Assembly (NCBI GenBank): GCA_020025755.1
Contig: JAHHRO010000005.1
Span: 1-60,993, forward strand
DNA length: 60,993 nt
From: Butyricicoccus sp.
GTDB lineage: Bacteria > Bacillota > Clostridia > Oscillospirales > Butyricicoccaceae
Direction: 5' to 3'
In this document: positions 50,289 through 59,543 of the stretch, one piece after another
How the letters are laid out: every line of letters starts with the position of its first letter
How positions within the stretch are numbered: position 1 is the stretch's first letter
Program-made: the position numbers and the translations under genes
The notes under the pieces: model-generated
What the model was told of the DNA's origin: nothing
Databases searched by the model: none
What the model saw: only the letters and a program-made list of their open reading frames with translations

Positions 50289-51935
50289 TTATCCTTCCGG
50301 ATCTATCGTTGTATCTGATGGTACAGGTTCGGTCTCCGGAGCAGGCTCCGGTGCAGCCGTGCCGCTGTCTCCCTCACTCGATGCGCTTGTATCTGTGCCA
50401 TTCTCCGGCGGCGGTGTGCTGCTGCCAGTATTTGTATTGGGATCGGTCGGTGCTGTCTGACCGCCTGAACCATTGAGATTCTCCGAGGGGTTCGACGGAT
50501 CGGAATCATTCGATCCATCCAAGCCATTTGATCCATTCAAACTGCCTGAACCATTCGATCCGCTGGACAGATCCTGTTCTGTCTGACTATTTGTATCCTC
50601 TTGATTTCCGGCATTCGGATCTTCCGTGTCTTGCGTTCCATTCTGCTCCGGATCCGTGAGATTCGGATCTTCCGTTTCTTCCGGATCTCCCAGATTTTCC
50701 GGATCTTCCGGTGGGGCGATCTCCTCTTCATCCTCATCCGAGGTCACACCGGGACGACGCTTGCCCTCCGGTGGGGACTCTATCACATCGAGAGAGGTCA
50801 GCTGCCGGTCATAGGGATTGAAATATTCATTGATGAGTGCAAGTGTTTTTTTCTCATTCGGGAAGAAGAAAGACAGGAATGCATTGCTTCCCGCATAAGA
50901 ACTTGCCGGATATCCGGGCAGGGTAAACATCTGAATATTGCTGGTATCGACCTGCATTGCCTGATTTGCCATCCAAACCAGCTCACCCATCGTAAGATCG
51001 GTTTTTACATTGCCGAAAATAGCCTGTGCGATCGGCTTTGCCTTAAAGATATTCTCCGGTCTCAGGATCTGCTTTGCCACATGCATCAAAAATTCCTGCT
51101 GCTTGGCAATACGGCTCCCATCGCCACCGTCATATCCCTTCTTTTGGAGGTGTGTGTAGCCCGGATCATTGTGTCGCCAGCGCAGGAACTCAACGACCTT
51201 TTTTCCGCTCATTTTCTGCACACCCGGCTCAAAATAAATATGCAGATCCTGTATTGGATCATTGTAGATCATTTTGAACGGTACATCATAGGTAATACCA
51301 CCAATCGCATCTACGATTTCTGCAATGCCCTTGAAATTTACGACCATATACTTATCCGGCGTAAATCCAACGATTTTCTTGATTTCCTTTTTGGTGTTGT
51401 TGATATCCTGACGCGAACCATACGCTGCATTGATCTTTCGGCTGGCACCCGTTCTGTTGTTCGCGCACATCACATCACGAGGGATATTCAGCACATTGAC
51501 CTTATGATTTTTGGTATCGAACCCAACAAGCATGATATTATCCGTGCGTGTCTCGTCGATATCGGTTGCACATACGAGAAACGTGAAATAATCACTGATA
51601 CGCTGACCCGGATCGATCGCGACCACATCGCCATTTTCTTCATCAATGATCGTCGTATCATTTTCATGCACAGGAATCTCAGGCGGCTTGATAAACTGCA
51701 CCGCCAAAAACGCACCGCCTGCAAGCAGGAACGCAATGATCGAAAAAATCAGCAGAACAATTCCTTTTCTGCCCTCTTTTTTCTTTCCCTTTGCAGCAGT
51801 CTTTCCTTTCTTTCCGCCCGATCCCCTGCCCATAACATCATAATTGGGATCATGGTCATACGGGGTCCCGACCGAGACATTTTTCTTTTTCTGGTTCTTT
51901 TCAGATTTGCTGGGCTTTCCGCCAACGATCTTCAT
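50289..51935 (-). CDS. LytR-CpsA-Psr family protein with long acidic tail
   Basis: A 548-residue membrane protein. The Lys-rich cytoplasmic N-terminus (residues 1-57) is followed by one membrane segment (about 60-82) and an LCP domain (about 110-345) with FTFLVCATDIDETRTDNIMLV, VLNIPRDVMC, INAAYGS and VEFLRWRHNDPG. LCP enzymes attach polysaccharides to peptidoglycan. From about residue 385 the protein is a low-complexity Asp/Glu/Pro, then Asn/Gly/Ser tail of about 160 residues. Insertion between yqeK and rsfS is frequent in Clostridia. ATG 51935 follows GCGGAG within the end of yqeK. Confidence 0.88.
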   Translation of the reverse strand: MKIVGGKPSKSEKNQKKKNVSVGTPYDHDPNYDVMGRGSGGKKGKTAAKGKKKEGRKGIVLLIFSIIAFLLAGGAFLAVQFIKPPEIPVHENDTTIIDEENGDVVAIDPGQRISDYFTFLVCATDIDETRTDNIMLVGFDTKNHKVNVLNIPRDVMCANNRTGASRKINAAYGSRQDINNTKKEIKKIVGFTPDKYMVVNFKGIAEIVDAIGGITYDVPFKMIYNDPIQDLHIYFEPGVQKMSGKKVVEFLRWRHNDPGYTHLQKKGYDGGDGSRIAKQQEFLMHVAKQILRPENIFKAKPIAQAIFGNVKTDLTMGELVWMANQAMQVDTSNIQMFTLPGYPASSYAGSNAFLSFFFPNEKKTLALINEYFNPYDRQLTSLDVIESPPEGKRRPGVTSDEDEEEIAPPEDPENLGDPEETEDPNLTDPEQNGTQDTEDPNAGNQEDTNSQTEQDLSSGSNGSGSLNGSNGLDGSNDSDPSNPSENLNGSGGQTAPTDPNTNTGSSTPPPENGTDTSASSEGDSGTAAPEPAPETEPVPSDTTIDPEG

Positions 51936-51940
51936 GTATT

Positions 51941-52540
51941 TTACACTCCGCTTTCTGCTGCAGCATAGGTATGCCGCACGCCTTGCCAAATGAGGGTATT
52001 CCGCGCCGCCATGGTATCCGGATGGATCAGTTTACCGCGTTCGAGCAGGTCATAGAGCGAATGATCGAAGCAATACAGCAGTGCCTCGTCTATATCCGTC
52101 TCTGCAAGTTTTCTTGCTGGCTCCACGCCGTCAAAATCGCGGGTCTCCTCAATATAATCGGCAAGATAAATGATTTTATCCAACAAAGTCATATCCGCCC
52201 GACCGGTCGTATGGTAGGCGATCGCGTCCACGATATCCTGATCTGCGTCATACTCTGCCCGAGCGATCGCCGCCGCGGTTTTTCCGTGCAGCATTTTCCA
52301 CTCGATTTTTTCGATATCACAGGGTATTATACCGTATTTATCGCATAAATACAACTGTTCTTCCCTAGAAAGTCGTTTGGTGATATCATGCAGAAGTGCT
52401 GCGAAACCGGCTTTCTGCACATCGCCGCCAAATCGCTCGGCAAGCATCCGCGCCGCCTTTTCGCACCCAAGCGTATGCGTATAGCGATAGCCGGACAAAT
52501 GTGATAGGATGGACTGTCGTTCTAATTCTGTGTATCGCAT
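51941..52540 (-). CDS. yqeK: HD-domain hydrolase YqeK
   Basis: A 199-residue HD-domain protein of the YqeK family, which in Bacillus and relatives is a symmetrical diadenosine tetraphosphate hydrolase. The metal ligands are in RYTHTLGCEKAA, GFAALLHDITK (HD) and MLHGKTAA, with AIAYHTTGRADMTLLDKIIYLADYIE near residue 108-133. It follows nadD, its normal partner. AAAGGCGGA precedes the start. Confidence 0.93.
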   Translation of the reverse strand: MRYTELERQSILSHLSGYRYTHTLGCEKAARMLAERFGGDVQKAGFAALLHDITKRLSREEQLYLCDKYGIIPCDIEKIEWKMLHGKTAAAIARAEYDADQDIVDAIAYHTTGRADMTLLDKIIYLADYIEETRDFDGVEPARKLAETDIDEALLYCFDHSLYDLLERGKLIHPDTMAARNTLIWQGVRHTYAAAESGV

Positions 52541-52611
52541 AACAAGATCCGCCTTTCAAACTGTATTTTAAGCATCTTCGGATCACATTCTGTGCTGCTC
52601 CGAATGCTTTT

Positions 52612-53214
52612 TCAGCCAAAAACTTTCTGATACAATCGGTTCTGCCGGATATATGCCGCGACCGCAGGTGGGGTCAACGCCTCAAATGTCCCCTGCTGCC
52701 GCACATCAGTCGAGGAGATCGGAAGCACCGGACACTGTACCAATGTTACCTTCGCGCCCAATGTCTTCCGAAGCTCATCTGCCTTTGTTTCCAGTGCCGG
52801 AAAATCCTCTGTGCCGCGGGCAACGGCGGCAAGCCCTGCCAGACGCACGATCTCATCTGGTGCGCGCCACGAGCGGTCAAAGGACAATAACATATCCGTT
52901 CCCACGATCAGGGTCAGGTCATCCTCTCCGCTTTCATGCAGGGCACGCAGCGTGTCTACCGTATAGCTTGCACCGCCGCGCCGGATCTCCACATCACAAA
53001 ATTCCGCCCACGGGTATGGCTCTGTCATCAGGCGTACCATGTCGCATCGCTGTGCCGTTGTTGCACTGCCCTCAGGCAATCGTTTATGGGGCGGCAGGTT
53101 GGTCGGGATAAAAAAGACTCGTTCCAGCCCCAGTGCCTGCCGTACCGCATTCGCCGCCGCAAGATGTCCCTTATGCGGCGGATTGAAGGTTCCACCCAGT
53201 ACACCTGTTTTCAT
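52612..53214 (-). CDS. nadD: nicotinate-nucleotide adenylyltransferase
   Basis: A 200-residue nucleotidyltransferase making deamido-NAD from nicotinate mononucleotide and ATP. It starts MKTGVLGGTFNPPHKGHL, with the GGTFNPPHxGH motif, and has LIVGTDMLLSFDRSW near residue 93 and ISSTDVRQ near residue 170. The start at 53214 follows GGAGAAG; the longer frame overlaps yhbY and is not needed. Confidence 0.96.
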   Translation of the reverse strand: MKTGVLGGTFNPPHKGHLAAANAVRQALGLERVFFIPTNLPPHKRLPEGSATTAQRCDMVRLMTEPYPWAEFCDVEIRRGGASYTVDTLRALHESGEDDLTLIVGTDMLLSFDRSWRAPDEIVRLAGLAAVARGTEDFPALETKADELRKTLGAKVTLVQCPVLPISSTDVRQQGTFEALTPPAVAAYIRQNRLYQKVFG

Positions 53215-53218
53215 CGTC

Positions 53219-53518
53219 TTACTTCTCCAGAACGATCTTGCGCTTGTCCGGATCAGAGGACTGACGGTACAGGACAAACTTTGTGCCGATGCACTGTACG
53301 CCATCTGCACCCGTTGCCTCGCAGAGTGCCTCAGATACGGTGCGCGGAGTCGTCAGCGCATTTTCGAGCACCTTTCCCTTGACCAGTTCATGGTTTTCAA
53401 GCAGAACCTCCAGCTGATTGATGACGCCTTCCGTCACCCCTTCCTTTCCGATATGCAGGGTCACTGCCAGCGAGTTGGATAACTTGCGCAGGGATGCGCG
53501 CTGTTTGCTTGTTAACAT
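53219..53518 (-). CDS. yhbY: CRM-domain RNA-binding protein YhbY
   Basis: A 99-residue CRM-domain protein: MLTSKQRASLRKLSNSLAVT, LHIGKEGVTEGVINQLEVLL with the GxxG loop, and GTKFVLYRQSSDP. It associates with pre-50S particles. It overlaps the end of rdgB by seven bases and precedes nadD by four, so translation is coupled. Confidence 0.93.
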   Translation of the reverse strand: MLTSKQRASLRKLSNSLAVTLHIGKEGVTEGVINQLEVLLENHELVKGKVLENALTTPRTVSEALCEATGADGVQCIGTKFVLYRQSSDPDKRKIVLEK

Positions 53519-54126
53519 GTTTTCTTTTCTCCTGTTTCTTGTTCAAATTTCAACTTCTTACGGAGCACTGCCGCCAGCTTTTCCAGTGCATGTGCACGGT
53601 GCGAAATACGGTTTTTCACTGCTGCTGGCAGCTCTCCAAAGGTGCAGTCATACTCTCGCACATAGAACAACGGATCATATCCGAAACCTTCCGTTCCATG
53701 CAGCTCGGTCAGAATCTCACCCTCACACTCGCCGCGCACCGTGATCTCCTGTCCATCCCCAAGCACACAGCAGATCGCGCATACAAAACGCGCCTGCCTT
53801 TCGCATTCATCCACATGCTCCATATTTTGAAGCAGGAACAGATTGCGGTCGTGATCGGTTCCCGAACAGTACCTTGCAGAATACACCCCCGGCGCACCGG
53901 AAAGCGCGTCCACCGCCAGCCCCGAATCGTCTGCAATTGCGGGCATCCCTGTAAATGCGCTTGCAGACAGTGCCTTGATCCGCGCATTTTCCTCGAAAGT
54001 CTGCCCGTTCTCCTCCGGTTCCGGTGCATCCTTGGGAAGTGGTACGACTTCGATCCCCAGCGTTCCCAAAATTGCAGAAAGCTCCTCCAGTTTTTTCTGA
54101 TTGTGCGATGCTAGTACAAACTGCAT
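53512..54126 (-). CDS. rdgB: XTP/dITP diphosphatase
   Basis: A 204-residue Ham1/RdgB-family pyrophosphatase that removes deaminated purine nucleotides. It has FVLASHNQKKLEELSAIL at the N-terminus (SxNxxK motif), ADDSGLAVDALSGAPGVYSARY near residue 65-87 and EGFGYDPLFYV near residue 150. The binding site GGAGGG lies in the end of rph. The rph-rdgB order is common in Firmicutes. Confidence 0.95.
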   Translation of the reverse strand: MQFVLASHNQKKLEELSAILGTLGIEVVPLPKDAPEPEENGQTFEENARIKALSASAFTGMPAIADDSGLAVDALSGAPGVYSARYCSGTDHDRNLFLLQNMEHVDECERQARFVCAICCVLGDGQEITVRGECEGEILTELHGTEGFGYDPLFYVREYDCTFGELPAAVKNRISHRAHALEKLAAVLRKKLKFEQETGEKKTC

Positions 54127-54129
54127 GAC

Positions 54130-54849
54130 TTAGCCCTCCATCGCCGCAAGCTGTGCCTTGCGCAGCACTCCATTGCCGACCTCTCCCAATGCAATGAGCT
54201 GTTCCAGCTCATCCTTACGGAAGGGGCGGCCCTCACCAGTGCCCTGAATCTCCACGAATTCACCTGACCCCGTCATAATGAGGTTACAGTCTACGATCGC
54301 ATGAGAGTCTTCGATATAGTTGAGATCGAGCACTGCCTCATTCTCGAAGATACCCGCTGAAACCGCCGAAACCGTATCGGTCAGCGGCAGCTTTTCGATC
54401 ACGCCTGTATCAACCAATTTCTTGCACGCGATCCACAGCGCGACATAGCCGCCTGTGATGGACGCGCACCGTGTGCCGCCGTCTGCCTGAATGACATCAC
54501 AGTCCACAACGATCTGACGCTCGCCCAGTGCCTCGCGGTCAACCACGGCGCGGAGCGCACGCCCAATCAGGCGTTGGATCTCTGCTGCACGGCCATTGAG
54601 TTTGAGTTTGCCGATATCACGCGGAGAGCGCGTATTGGTCGCACGCGGCAGCATGGAATATTCTGCCGTCACCCAGCCCAATCCGGTATCCTTGAGGAAC
54701 GGCGGCACTCTTTCTTCTACGGTCGCATTGCAGATCACCTTGGTATTGCCGCAGGAAATCAGAACCGAGCCTTCCGCATGCATGGTAAAGTCACGCGTGA
54801 TCTCAATGGGGCGCATTTCATCTGCGCGTCTTTTATCTGGTCTTGTCAT
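54130..54849 (-). CDS. rph: ribonuclease PH
   Basis: A 239-residue phosphorolytic 3'-5' exonuclease that trims tRNA 3' ends. It has RPIEITRDFTMHAEGSVL, the basic LPRATNTRSPRDI near residue 70, IGRALRAVVDR, IVVDCDVIQADGGTRCASITG near residue 110-130 and DLNYIEDSHAIVDCN. Full length, so not the truncated inactive form known from some E. coli strains. GGAGATGG precedes the start. Confidence 0.96.
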   Translation of the reverse strand: MTRPDKRRADEMRPIEITRDFTMHAEGSVLISCGNTKVICNATVEERVPPFLKDTGLGWVTAEYSMLPRATNTRSPRDIGKLKLNGRAAEIQRLIGRALRAVVDREALGERQIVVDCDVIQADGGTRCASITGGYVALWIACKKLVDTGVIEKLPLTDTVSAVSAGIFENEAVLDLNYIEDSHAIVDCNLIMTGSGEFVEIQGTGEGRPFRKDELEQLIALGEVGNGVLRKAQLAAMEG

Positions 54850-54851
54850 GC

Positions 54852-55775
54852 TTATTCCATCTCCTCTACTGGCGGCAGTAATGCCTCTAAAAATTCCGAG
54901 CGGTCAAAGTCCATCAAATCATCCAGACCTTCGCCCACACCAACAAGCTTGACCGGTACGCCCAGTCCGGCGGAGATCGCAACCACGATGCCCCCCTTTG
55001 CCGTGCCGTCCAGCTTGGTCAAAATAATGCCGGTCAGCTTCGCCGCCTTATTGAATGCATCTGCCTGATGTACTGCATTCTGTCCGGTGGTGGCATCGAG
55101 CACCAAAAGCGTTTCGCGGTCTGCATCAGGCAGCTCGCGTGTAATGATGCGGTCGATCTTTCCCAGTTCATTCATGAGGTTCTGCTTGTTATGCAGGCGG
55201 CCAGCGGTATCTATGATGATCACATCGCTGCCGCGCGCCTTTGCCGCCGCGATCGAGTCATACACGACCGCCGCCGGATCGGCTCCCTCACCATGACGCA
55301 CGATATCCGCGCCCGCTCGCTTTGCCCAGATTTCCAGCTGATCGGCTGCCGCTGCACGGAAGGTATCTGCCGCGGACAGCATCACCTTTTTGCCCTGAGA
55401 CACATAACGAGAGGCGATCTTGCCGATCGAGGTGGTTTTACCCACACCATTGACACCAATCACCAGAATGACCGCCGGCTTGGTATCGAGATGCAGCGCG
55501 GTATCCTGCTGCATCATATCGCTCAGCACATCCTTGAGCACACAGCGCAGCGCAAGCGGCGTATCCACACGCTGATGCTTTGCGCAGTCCTCAACCTTTT
55601 CGGTTGCCTCAGCGGCAACGGTTGCACCCAGATCGGACAGGATCAGTGCTTCCTCCAGCTGCTCGAGCATTTCCGCGTCGATCTGAACGAAGTTGCTCAT
55701 GATGTCATTGAACTGCTCACTGACTGCCTCCGTCGTGCGCTTGAGTCCCATTTTGATTTTGTCAAAAAATCCCAT
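54852..55775 (-). CDS. ftsY: signal recognition particle receptor FtsY
   Basis: A 307-residue SRP-type GTPase without the long acidic A-domain. It has an N-domain (residues 1-90), G1 GVNGVGKTTSIGKIA near residue 108, AADTFRAAAADQLEIWA, IIDTAGRLHNKQNLMNEL, LDATTGQNAVHQA and TKLDGTAKGGI near residue 255. It docks SRP-ribosome complexes at the membrane. MGFFDKIKMGL is the start; AAGGAGA lies ten bases upstream. It follows smc after 31 bases. Confidence 0.96.
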   Translation of the reverse strand: MGFFDKIKMGLKRTTEAVSEQFNDIMSNFVQIDAEMLEQLEEALILSDLGATVAAEATEKVEDCAKHQRVDTPLALRCVLKDVLSDMMQQDTALHLDTKPAVILVIGVNGVGKTTSIGKIASRYVSQGKKVMLSAADTFRAAAADQLEIWAKRAGADIVRHGEGADPAAVVYDSIAAAKARGSDVIIIDTAGRLHNKQNLMNELGKIDRIITRELPDADRETLLVLDATTGQNAVHQADAFNKAAKLTGIILTKLDGTAKGGIVVAISAGLGVPVKLVGVGEGLDDLMDFDRSEFLEALLPPVEEME

Positions 55776-55806
55776 AACTGTTCTCCTTCTTGGATATTCT
55801 AAAAAA

Positions 55807-58800
55807 TCAGTCAATCATTCCTTGAAATCTCTGCTCGGCTTCTGCCAGATTGAGCATCAGCATACGAGAAACGCCCTGCTCCTGCATCGTCACACCGTAG
55901 AGCATATCTGCCTGCTCCATCGTACCGCGGCGGTGCGTAATGGCAATGAACTGTGTCGCACCGGACAGCTTGCGCAGATATGCGGCATACCGTGCGACAT
56001 TGACGTCATCCAGTGCCGCCTCGATCTCATCAAGTACACAGAACGGTGTGGGTCGTACCTTCAGGATGGCAAAATACAGCGCGATCGCGACAAAGGCTTT
56101 TTCGCCGCCTGACAGCAGAGTAAGCGTCTTGACCGCCTTTCCGGGTGGGCATACACGGATCTCGATGCCGCAGTTCAAAATATCAGCGGTATCAGCCAGC
56201 TGCAATTCCGCATGTCCGCCGCCGAAGATCTCCACAAAGGTCTCCCCGAAATAATGATTGAGTTTTGCAAACTCAGTCGCAAAGATCTCCTTCATGTGGA
56301 ATGTCAGTTCATCAATGACCTTCTGCAATTCTTTCTGTGCCGTTTCCAGATCATCCTTCTGCTCGCGCAGGAACTCGAATCGCTCCTGCAACGCCTGATA
56401 CGCCTCGACTGCATCAAGGTTGACGTTGCCCAGCGCACGCATCTTACTGCGTAGATCGTCTGCCGTGCGCTGTGCCGCAGTCGGGTCGGATAGCGGAATC
56501 CGAAGTTCCTCTGCCGGTGTAGGGGTCAACTCATAGCTTTCCCACATTTTATCTAAAATCTGTGTTTCTTCATTTTTCAGCTGTATCGTCTGCGCGGAAA
56601 GGCGGCCATTCTCACGTTCCAGCGCAAGAATTTCCTGATTTTTGTCCTGTGCTGTCCGATCCACTCTTGTGCGCTCGGCTTCAATGCGCATACGCTGCTG
56701 CCCCTGTGCGTGCAGCAGATTCTGTAAGTCCTTGAGATCCTCTGCGCCATGGTCGCGCAGCTGTCTGGACTGTGCAAGCTGTGCCTGCATCTGCTCGGCT
56801 TCCTGTTCAAAGCGTGCAATGGTCTGTGCATGTGTATCCAATCCGGCTGCCATTTCCATGCGCAGGCGTTCTATGTTCTGAGCCGCACGCTGTTCCGCTG
56901 CGAGTTCCGTTCGGTTCTCCGCCTGCGCCGTGCGCAGTTCCTGTAGTTTTGCACTGCGGATCTCCTGCTGTGCGTTCCAGCTTTCCTCGTCCGCCGCAAG
57001 TCTCATGTACGCTGCACCCAATGCTTCCTTTTCCTGCATACAGCGGTCGAGCGTTTTTTGCGCCTGTGCAATCTCTGCTTCATAATGCGTGCGCGCAGCA
57101 TCCAGATTGTTTTGTTCATAGAGCAAGCCGTCATGTCGTGTACGCAGACTGTCCACGCGTGCATGGTGCTGCGCCGCCTGCGCCTGTAATTCGGACAGCG
57201 TTTCCATCAGCTTGGTCTGCTCGCCCTCAAGGGCATTCTGGTCATACCGGACTGCGGACAGTTCATGCCTTGCCTGCTGCAATGCATGTTCGATTTTCTC
57301 CCGTTCGCCTGCAAGCTGCTCTGCCTGTTGTGTCAGGGTGGTAAGCTGCGCGGTGCGTGCCAAAATGCCGCTGCTCTTGGATACCGAGCCGCCCGTCATC
57401 GCGCCGCCTGCCTGAATCATCTGTCCATCCAGCGTTACGATCCGGAACCGATTGTGATACCGCCTTGCAACCGCAAGTGCAGCGTCCATATCCTCCGCAA
57501 TCACCGTCCGTGCCAGCAGGCTCTGTATAACAGCCTGATACTGTGGGGCGTACTGTACCAGCATATCCGCCGTTCCATATATCCCTGCGCACTTGTCCAG
57601 CCCCTGCTCTCCCAGTGTCTTAGCTCGAATGGTATCCAAAGGGAGAAATGTTGCGCGTCCGCTGTCTGTGCGTTTGAGATAAGCGATCGCTGCCTTACCG
57701 TCATTTGCCGTATCGACAACGAGGTTGGACGCCGCCGCGCCCAGCGCGATCTCGATCGCGGTCACATAGCGCGGCTCTACGGTCAGACAAGAGGACACCG
57801 GTCCATGGATCCCCACAAGCCGTCCGCTCTCTGCCTGCTGCATCACGCGCTTGACCGCGCGGGAAAATCCCTCATATTCCTTTTCCAGTTCGCGCAGCAT
57901 CTTGATGCGATTTGCCGTATCGGTCTGCCTTGCGGTCAGATCGGCAAGTGCTGTCGTACCAGTCTGTACGCGCTCTTGCCGGAGTTCCAGCTTGCGCGCC
58001 ATACCCGAAAGCTGATTTTTGAGGGTCTCCCGTTCCTGCTGACAGGCCTGCAGTGCATCTTCACATGCTTTATACGCAGCTGCCTGCGCTTGCAGCTGCT
58101 CTGCCGCCTGCGCGATCTCGTCTGCGATATGATCCTTACGGCTGTCCATGCCGTCCAGTCCGGTCTGCGCTGCTGTGCGTTCCATCTCGGCTGCAAAGTG
58201 CGTCTGCTCCTGCTCCGCCTGCTTTGCATCCAGCGCAGTGCGGCGTACAGCAAGCTGGTCTGCTTGCTGTACTGCACAGGCTTCTTCCTGCTCGATCGCC
58301 TGCATCTCTTGCAGCAAGGTCTGATATGCGTCCTCCAGCGCAGTTTGCCGCGCAGTATGCACAGCGGTCTGCTGAACGAGCGACTGCTCCTGCTCGGCCT
58401 GACGCATCCGCTCCTGCCGCGCGCGCTCCAGATTCTCTGCATTGTTCTTGAGGTTGGCTTCCAGTACGGCGCAGCGGCTGGATAGATCCGCGCGGCTTTG
58501 TTCGACTGCCCGCATCTGCTGGCGCAGCGTATCTGCCGCCGCATCTGCCTCATGCAGCTCCTTTGTCAGCTGCTCAGACTGCCCATACAGCGTCTCCTGC
58601 TCAACCCGTGCTTTTTGAAGCTGCTCGGTACATGCCGCTGTGTCCTGTTGATTTTTGGCTGTCCGTATTCGGATATCCGACAAACTTTCCAGCCATAGGG
58701 AAACCTCCAGCGTGCGCAGCTCCTCTCGGAGCGCGAGATACGCCTTTGCCTTTTCTGCCTGCTCCCCAAGCGGCCCTGCCTGCCCTTCCAGTTCGGTATA

Positions 58801-59382
58801 GATATCGCGGATGCGCACCAGATTGTCCTCGGTTGCGTCCAGCTTGCGGGTGGCCTCTTGCTTGCGGTAGCGGAACTTTGTAATGCCCGCAGCTTCCTCA
58901 AAAATTTCACGGCGATCCTCGCTCTTAAGGGAAAGAATCTCGTCAATGCGCCCCTGTCCAATCATCGAATATCCATCGCGTCCTAAGCCGGTATCCATAA
59001 ATAGTTCATGGATATCTTTTAATCGGCAGGGTTTTTTATTCAGTGCATATTCGCTTTCCCCCGAGCGGTAATACCGCCTTGTGACCATGATCTCGGTATA
59101 GTCCGAGCGGAATGCATGGCTTGCGTTATCCAAAATGAGAGAGACCTCGGCAAACCCCACCGGACGACGCTTTTGTGTGCCGCTGAAAATAACATCTTCC
59201 ATCTTCGCACCACGCAGACTGCGCGTGGACTGCTCGCCGAGCACCCAGCGAATGGCATCTGAAATATTCGATTTTCCGCTTCCATTCGGCCCTACGATCG
59301 CAGTCATCCCACCCGCAAACCGAATTTCTGTGCGGTCAGGAAAAGACTTAAAGCCCTGCAAAATCAAGCTCTTTAATATCAT
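55807..59382 (-). CDS. smc: chromosome segregation protein SMC
   Basis: A 1191-residue SMC ATPase. The Walker A is in VGPNGSGKSNISDAI near residue 32; a long coiled coil rich in Gln/Ala/Glu follows; the hinge (about residues 515-640) has IHGPVSSCLTVEPRYVTAIE; the second coiled coil leads to the ABC signature LLSGGEKAFVAIAL and Walker B PFCVLDEIEAALDDVN near residue 1130. It forms condensin with ScpA and ScpB, not in this window. The Shine-Dalgarno (GTGGGG) is weak. Its own promoter lies 38 bases upstream. Confidence 0.97.
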   Translation of the reverse strand: MILKSLILQGFKSFPDRTEIRFAGGMTAIVGPNGSGKSNISDAIRWVLGEQSTRSLRGAKMEDVIFSGTQKRRPVGFAEVSLILDNASHAFRSDYTEIMVTRRYYRSGESEYALNKKPCRLKDIHELFMDTGLGRDGYSMIGQGRIDEILSLKSEDRREIFEEAAGITKFRYRKQEATRKLDATEDNLVRIRDIYTELEGQAGPLGEQAEKAKAYLALREELRTLEVSLWLESLSDIRIRTAKNQQDTAACTEQLQKARVEQETLYGQSEQLTKELHEADAAADTLRQQMRAVEQSRADLSSRCAVLEANLKNNAENLERARQERMRQAEQEQSLVQQTAVHTARQTALEDAYQTLLQEMQAIEQEEACAVQQADQLAVRRTALDAKQAEQEQTHFAAEMERTAAQTGLDGMDSRKDHIADEIAQAAEQLQAQAAAYKACEDALQACQQERETLKNQLSGMARKLELRQERVQTGTTALADLTARQTDTANRIKMLRELEKEYEGFSRAVKRVMQQAESGRLVGIHGPVSSCLTVEPRYVTAIEIALGAAASNLVVDTANDGKAAIAYLKRTDSGRATFLPLDTIRAKTLGEQGLDKCAGIYGTADMLVQYAPQYQAVIQSLLARTVIAEDMDAALAVARRYHNRFRIVTLDGQMIQAGGAMTGGSVSKSSGILARTAQLTTLTQQAEQLAGEREKIEHALQQARHELSAVRYDQNALEGEQTKLMETLSELQAQAAQHHARVDSLRTRHDGLLYEQNNLDAARTHYEAEIAQAQKTLDRCMQEKEALGAAYMRLAADEESWNAQQEIRSAKLQELRTAQAENRTELAAEQRAAQNIERLRMEMAAGLDTHAQTIARFEQEAEQMQAQLAQSRQLRDHGAEDLKDLQNLLHAQGQQRMRIEAERTRVDRTAQDKNQEILALERENGRLSAQTIQLKNEETQILDKMWESYELTPTPAEELRIPLSDPTAAQRTADDLRSKMRALGNVNLDAVEAYQALQERFEFLREQKDDLETAQKELQKVIDELTFHMKEIFATEFAKLNHYFGETFVEIFGGGHAELQLADTADILNCGIEIRVCPPGKAVKTLTLLSGGEKAFVAIALYFAILKVRPTPFCVLDEIEAALDDVNVARYAAYLRKLSGATQFIAITHRRGTMEQADMLYGVTMQEQGVSRMLMLNLAEAEQRFQGMID

Positions 59383-59419
59383 GCAAAAACCCCACGAGGT
59401 ATATTTTCAGTTATTTTAT

Positions 59420-59448
59420 ATTTTAACACCAATTGCTATTTGTGGCAA
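59420..59448 (-). promoter_or_regulatory. sigma-A promoter of smc and the downstream cluster
   Basis: Minus-strand TTGCCA (59443-59448), 17-bp spacer, TAAAAT (59420-59425). Confidence 0.65.
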
Positions 59449-59501
59449 TGCACCGCCCACACATTTTGCCATTTATTCAAAAATATACGGTTTCCTGTAT
59501 C

Positions 59502-59530
59502 GAAAAAAGGCGAACCGTCTTCGGCTCGCC
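59502..59530 (-). terminator. rnc terminator
   Basis: Minus-strand GGCGAGCCG (59530-59522) pairs with CGGTTCGCC (59517-59509), loop AAGA, followed by six T. It separates acpP-rnc from the smc unit. Confidence 0.8.
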
Positions 59531-59543
59531 CATGTTTTCGTGT

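Noticed and set aside
57265..58485. 406-codon plus-strand frame opposite smc
   Set aside because: Mirror of the Gln/Ala-rich coiled-coil codons; no binding site and a Cys/Arg/Leu-rich translation.
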